Shown here in pieces: positions 29,859 through 32,453 of a stretch of DNA of 32,453 nucleotides. The stretch's first letter is position 1. Every line of letters begins with the position of its first letter. The notes below the pieces were generated by a model, which worked only from the letters and a program-made list of their open reading frames with translations, made no database searches and was not told the DNA's origin. Both the position numbers and the translations under genes were made by a program. Source of the stretch: a virus; the IMG/VR virus record IMGVR_UViG_3300034375_003432, positions 1 to 32,453 of that record. One strand, written 5' to 3'.

Positions 29859-30282
29859 GCAGCTTTCCCAAACCTACTAACAAAATATGCTTACGCTTGC
29901 GTGAGTGCTGCTTAATCCTTTTCATCCCCCTACGCTCGTCCCCCTCAAGCACTAACCAAATCACGTTCAGATCTACTAGCTCATACACTCGCTTTGCTAC
30001 CAACTTGCTCGATAACCCACTCATACTCGCTAAATAACTGAAACTATCAGGACACGACCAATTCCCATACTTATTAAACCGCTCCACTATGCAATACAAT
30101 ACTAACTTGCCACTACTGCTAATATCTTTTCTCCCCAACTGCGCTCGATACCACTTCCAACATACTTGCTTCATGCGAGAATAATCGTTCTTATACTTCC
30201 CCACTAACGCTATGCGAATCTCTGCCGATTCGCTCTCACGCTCCACATCTATGCTTTTAAGCCACCAATATTCTTGCTCCAC
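29839..30282 (-). CDS. Winged-helix DNA-binding protein
   Basis: The product is 147 aa, starting at GTG 30282 with GAGGAGAGAGA upstream. Residues about 58-110 (SSSGKLVLYCIVERFNKYGN, then CPDSFSYLASMSGLSSKLV, AKRVYELVDLNVI) form a winged HTH of the HTH_36/replication-initiator type: opening helix, recognition helix 'SSKLVAKRVYELV', wing. The C-terminal part is basic (GDERRGMKRIKQHSRKRKH). It could be a replication-initiator-like protein or regulator. It is downstream of a terminator, so it is probably transcribed from its own promoter. Its strand composition (C-rich on plus) differs from neighbouring genes. Confidence 0.62.
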   Translation of the reverse strand: MEQEYWWLKSIDVERESESAEIRIALVGKYKNDYSRMKQVCWKWYRAQLGRKDISSSGKLVLYCIVERFNKYGNWSCPDSFSYLASMSGLSSKLVAKRVYELVDLNVIWLVLEGDERRGMKRIKQHSRKRKHILLVGLGKLLNDHLV

Positions 30283-30301
30283 TCTCTCTCCTCACACACT
30301 T

Positions 30302-30343
30302 AAAAAAAATAAGCAAAAAGCCACTCGGCTTTTGCTTATTTTT
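30302..30343 (-). terminator. Strong bidirectional terminator
   Basis: AATAAGCAAAAAGCC / GGCTTTTGCTTATT (one bulged A; loop ACTC at 30323-30326) extends to about 17 bp with flanking A/T pairs. On the minus strand eight T residues follow (30309-30302), on the plus strand five. It should end the leftward methyltransferase operon before the winged-helix gene and any rightward transcript from the left cassette. Confidence 0.85.
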
Positions 30344-30345
30344 AA

Positions 30346-30475
30346 TAGTATATTGTATATAGTATATGAAGGATGATGCCATCCTCGTTCATAGGAAGGC
30401 ATAGTCCTTATGGTCGGTATTATGGGGTACTCAATCACGCTTCTTTTTTTCCTGCTTTTTGCCCATACCGACAGT
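30346..30475. ncRNA. Structured non-coding stretch, candidate RNA or origin
   Basis: There is no open frame of note on either strand. Three hairpins follow closely: GGATG-ATGC-CATCC (30371-30384); CATAGGA with TCCTTATG (30390-30396 / 30405-30412, one bulged T); and, adjacent to it, GTCGGTAT (30413-30420) with ATACCGAC (30465-30472). An A/T-rich TAGTATATTGTATATAGTATA tract (30346-30366) precedes them, with possible -10 hexamers. It sits between the methyltransferase stop and the terminator. It could be a small RNA or a replication site; type and strand are unproven. Confidence 0.4.
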
Positions 30476-31543
30476 TCATTCTATTTCCAAATCGGTAAAT
30501 AATCCGCCTTGATCTTGTATTCTTTGCCTGGCAATTTCAATATATTCTGCGTTCAATTCGATTAAAACTGCCTTACGATTATGATTACTAGCGACAATGC
30601 CTGTCGTACCACTCCCACCAAAAGGATCTAAAACTGTGCCATTTTCTGGACAACCAGCTAACACACAAGGCTCGATTAAATCCATTGGAAAAGTTGCGAA
30701 GTGTGCGCCTTTAAATGGTTTAGTGGAAACTGTCCAGACTGAGCGTTTGTTTCTTTTGGGATTAGCACCTATCTTTTGTAAATTTTTAGAATAAACACCA
30801 TCTACTGCCTTTATGCTTTTTGGTGTATTCGTGCCATCAGGAAACTTTGCATCTTCCTTTATCGCTTCATTATCAAAATAATATTTAGGACTCTTACTTA
30901 ATAAAAATATGTATTCGTGTGCTTTGGTACAACGATCTTTTACGCTCTCTGGCATAGGATTAGGTTTGTGCCAGATAATATCTTGTCTGAGATACCAACC
31001 ATCTTGCTGTAAAGCAAACGCTACTCTAAATGGTATGCCAACTAAGTCTTTAGACTTTAAGCCTGGTATTTTATAACTTAAAGAAAATTTTTGACCAGCT
31101 CTGCCATCTTTGTATTTAGGATCTATAAATTCTTTTTTATGATTCGTACCGCAATAACTATCTCCTAAATTAAGCCAAACTGTGCCATCGTCTCGCAAAA
31201 CTCGTTTAACTTCTCTGAATACTTCTACTAGGTTATCAACAAATTCTTCTGGTGTATCTTCCATGCCAAGTTGTTTGTCTTTTCTGATTGCACCGCATTT
31301 AGAACATACTTTTTGATGTTGAAAGTTTTGCGTTCCAGCAGATGTACGTTGTTTTTTTGAATCTACGCCACCGCCTTGTTTTGCTCTATCAATGTGATCG
31401 CAATTAGGATTACCGCCTTCCCATTCTGCTGTGCCATAATCCCTCAAACCCCAATAAGGCGGACTTGTAATACAGGTATTAATTGATTGATCTGGTAATT
31501 CTTTTAACTTATCTAAGCAATTACCTTGTAGTATCTTTATCAT
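30476..31543 (-). CDS. Beta-class DNA N4-cytosine/N6-adenine methyltransferase
   Basis: The product is 355 aa from ATG 31543, which has AAGGAG upstream; the earlier frame belongs to the small gene before it. Motif IV TSPPYWGLRDYG (26-37) precedes motif I DPFGGSGTTG (306-315), the order of beta-class amino-methyltransferases. A CSKCGAIRKD zinc-like pair lies between, and HEYIFLLSKS and RQDIIWHKPNPMPES are also typical. TSPPYW leaves N4-cytosine or N6-adenine as target. It would modify phage DNA, probably to evade host restriction; no nuclease partner is adjacent. A lone (orphan) methylase is thus likely. It overlaps the upstream gene by 23 nt. Confidence 0.9.
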   Translation of the reverse strand: MIKILQGNCLDKLKELPDQSINTCITSPPYWGLRDYGTAEWEGGNPNCDHIDRAKQGGGVDSKKQRTSAGTQNFQHQKVCSKCGAIRKDKQLGMEDTPEEFVDNLVEVFREVKRVLRDDGTVWLNLGDSYCGTNHKKEFIDPKYKDGRAGQKFSLSYKIPGLKSKDLVGIPFRVAFALQQDGWYLRQDIIWHKPNPMPESVKDRCTKAHEYIFLLSKSPKYYFDNEAIKEDAKFPDGTNTPKSIKAVDGVYSKNLQKIGANPKRNKRSVWTVSTKPFKGAHFATFPMDLIEPCVLAGCPENGTVLDPFGGSGTTGIVASNHNRKAVLIELNAEYIEIARQRIQDQGGLFTDLEIE

Positions 31544-31634
31544 TTCTTTTCTCCTTCTTTTTACCAAATATTCTCTCAAATTCTTCGTCAAATTTCTTCT
31601 TGTTGAATGGTCTTACATCGCTCCCTTTAGACAT
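31521..31634 (-). CDS. 37-aa conserved small phage protein
   Basis: ATG 31634 has GAGGTAGAGA just upstream. The product opens MSKGSDVRPFNKKKFDEEFE and continues RIFGKKKEKRN. Small proteins of the MSKGSxxRP...F..IFGKK pattern recur in many phages, role unknown. It overlaps DUF3310 by 8 nt and the methyltransferase by 23 nt, so it is translated within the chain. Confidence 0.6.
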   Translation of the reverse strand: MSKGSDVRPFNKKKFDEEFERIFGKKKEKRNDKDTTR

Positions 31635-31839
31635 TCTCTACCTCGTATCTTAATTTTCTTAAAAACCAATCCGCCTTTTCCAAATCCTCTAAGCCGTTCT
31701 TTTTCTCATACCGCCATAAATATTTAATAATACTGGCTTTGAGATACCCTCTAAATTGCTCTGGACTAAGACTGCTTTTGATAGCATCAATACACTCAAC
31801 ACCACCAAACTTATAATGTTCTGGATCAATCTTGCTCAT
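31627..31839 (-). CDS. DUF3310-family protein
   Basis: This encodes 70 aa. The motif sequence HYKFGGVECIDAIKSSL, then EQFRGYLKASIIKYLWRY, EKKNGLEDLEKADWFL is typical of DUF3310, the family that includes phage T7 gp1.7-like proteins linked with nucleotide metabolism. Residues HYK near the start and KYLWRYxxKNG are conserved. The function in this phage is unknown but a nucleotide-related role fits. It begins 14 nt inside the upstream gene. Confidence 0.82.
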   Translation of the reverse strand: MSKIDPEHYKFGGVECIDAIKSSLSPEQFRGYLKASIIKYLWRYEKKNGLEDLEKADWFLRKLRYEVENV

Positions 31840-31933
31840 CTTTCTTTTTCTTAGGATACGCTTTCCAAAGCGCTTCGTTATATTCTTGCTCCGCCTTGCG
31901 ATTCTTTTTCTTTCTTCTTCTGATAAAGCTCAT
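31826..31933 (-). CDS. 35-aa basic protein
   Basis: ATGA-coupled to the preceding membrane-protein gene and overlapping DUF3310 by 14 nt. The product MSFIRRRKKKNRKAEQEYNE, then ALWKAYPKKKKDEQD, is a basic helix with Lys-rich ends. It may bind nucleic acid. No family is recognised; the coupling on both sides supports it. Confidence 0.52.
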   Translation of the reverse strand: MSFIRRRKKKNRKAEQEYNEALWKAYPKKKKDEQD

Positions 31934-32082
31934 AACTTAACCGCCAGGATTGTCAAAATAGAAATCAAAAGTATGTTGCTCATTAGTAGTAATAAACCTA
32001 ACAATGTGTGATACCAAATCCAGCGAGTAGCATAAGCGTTTTTTATGGATAAGTCGTTTGGATCGTATTCTTCTTTATTCAT
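31930..32082 (-). CDS. 50-aa single-span membrane protein
   Basis: Its ATG overlaps the TGA of the C5 methyltransferase (ATGA) and its TGA overlaps the next ATG. A polar start (MNKEEYDPNDLSIKNAYATR) is followed by WIWYHTLLGLLLLMSNILLI, a single membrane span, and a short tail. Similar WYHTLL-type peptides occur in marine phages; role unknown (possibly membrane-targeted). Confidence 0.6.
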   Translation of the reverse strand: MNKEEYDPNDLSIKNAYATRWIWYHTLLGLLLLMSNILLISILTILAVKL

Positions 32083-32453
32083 AGTTGCATATTATTTAAA
32101 ATGTGAGCAATAACTTCAACTGTCCACCCATTACCAAGCATCTTATATCTTTGCGTATTCGATACATGGTTTGTGTAATTATCTGGAACTGTCTGCAATC
32201 TTTCACACTCCAAAGGCGTGAGCTTACGCCAACTTAGTTCCTCATTAACCACTACGCTATCTTTTTGCACAGTCGTCAAGCTATTAGACTTACCACTTTG
32301 ATTCAACTCTAACTTTTGCTCTGTCGTACCGTCTTCTTTGTATCTACCTCGCCAGGCGCCAGATACAACTTTAGGCTTAGTTTCTACAAGTTTTTCTGCA
32401 TGAGCGGATGTAAGCGTTGGCGATTTACCTTCTTGGCTATACACCCTTTGCGT
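32079..32453 (-). CDS. C5-cytosine DNA methyltransferase, C-terminal part
   Basis: Only the last 124 or so residues are in the window; the frame stays open to the right edge. Visible are RVYSQEGKSPTLTSAH, the ESWRKLTPLECERLQTVPD block (motif IX/X region, R.LTP.ECERLQ), and QRYKMLGNGWTVEVIAHIL (motif X, GN). The catalytic PC motif and AdoMet site must lie outside. The family methylates the C5 of cytosine in a short DNA target and would protect phage DNA. It is followed by ATGA-coupled small genes, with DUF3310 and a second, beta-class methyltransferase in the same leftward run. Confidence 0.85.
   Translation of the reverse strand, partial: TQRVYSQEGKSPTLTSAHAEKLVETKPKVVSGAWRGRYKEDGTTEQKLELNQSGKSNSLTTVQKDSVVVNEELSWRKLTPLECERLQTVPDNYTNHVSNTQRYKMLGNGWTVEVIAHILNNMQL

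Noticed and set aside
1-32453. tRNA genes, CRISPR arrays, transposases
   Set aside because: None seen: no cloverleaf-like D/T-loop pair, no spaced direct repeats of 25-40 nt, no transposase motif among the proteins.

Overview
The window is a 32.5 kb piece of a tailed-phage genome. It is AT-rich and almost fully coding, with overlapping start and stop codons nearly throughout. I see no rRNA, tRNA, CRISPR array or insertion sequence. The capsid (DUF5309/SU10-type), SU10-type adaptor, P22-like portal and beaded late genes point to a short-tailed (podovirus-like) phage. A tyrosine integrase with an excisionase-like HTH protein suggests it is, or descends from, a temperate phage. The low GC, a GTA-type 3TM holin, a DUF1289 gene and families I associate with marine phages suggest an uncultured marine phage of a proteobacterium; the host is inference. 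Both ends are cut inside genes: a primase-helicase on the left and a C5 DNA methyltransferase on the right.

Layout. (a) 1-4.6 kb, minus strand: DNA replication and recombination. In transcription order: excisionase-like HTH protein, DUF2800 PD-(D/E)XK nuclease, DUF6447 protein, Sak4-like ATPase, a hidden 40-aa zinc ribbon, a DUF669-like ssDNA-binding protein with an SSB-type acidic tail, a zinc-motif protein, a phage Dam methylase with no ordinary start codon, and a TOPRIM/AAA primase-helicase. (b) 4.6-6.8 kb: a lone plus-strand DUF1289 gene with its own promoter, the integrase preceded by two tiny coupled ORFs, and a PD-(D/E)XK nuclease. (c) 6.8-27.3 kb, minus strand: the late module. In transcription order it runs terminase small, terminase large, portal, a string of tiny very basic proteins, lysis genes (3TM holin, M15 peptidase, small membrane protein), scaffold, major capsid protein, terminator, adaptor, fibre/repeat/collar proteins, nozzle-like protein and candidate ejection proteins. 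(d) 27.4-29.9 kb, plus strand: an accessory cassette of about eleven tiny unrecognised genes, many sharing one ribosome-binding cassette and starting with a very acidic protein followed by an attenuator-like terminator. (e) 29.8-32.5 kb, minus strand: a C5 methyltransferase, small membrane and basic proteins, DUF3310, a beta-class amino-methyltransferase, a structured non-coding stretch, a strong terminator and a winged-helix protein.

How it fits together. The Sak4-like ATPase, DUF2800 nuclease and SSB-like protein look like a recombination/replication set that works with the primase-helicase. Three DNA methyltransferases of different classes would protect phage DNA from host restriction. Late transcription probably starts at a good sigma70-like promoter ahead of the scaffold gene. 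A terminator directly after the capsid gene would let capsid outnumber adaptor and tail proteins. The parts least explained by known families are the plus-strand cassette (27.4-29.9 kb), the structured stretch at 30.35-30.48 kb, the 20-residue/10-residue repeat protein at 15.98-16.52 kb and the non-ATG methylase.
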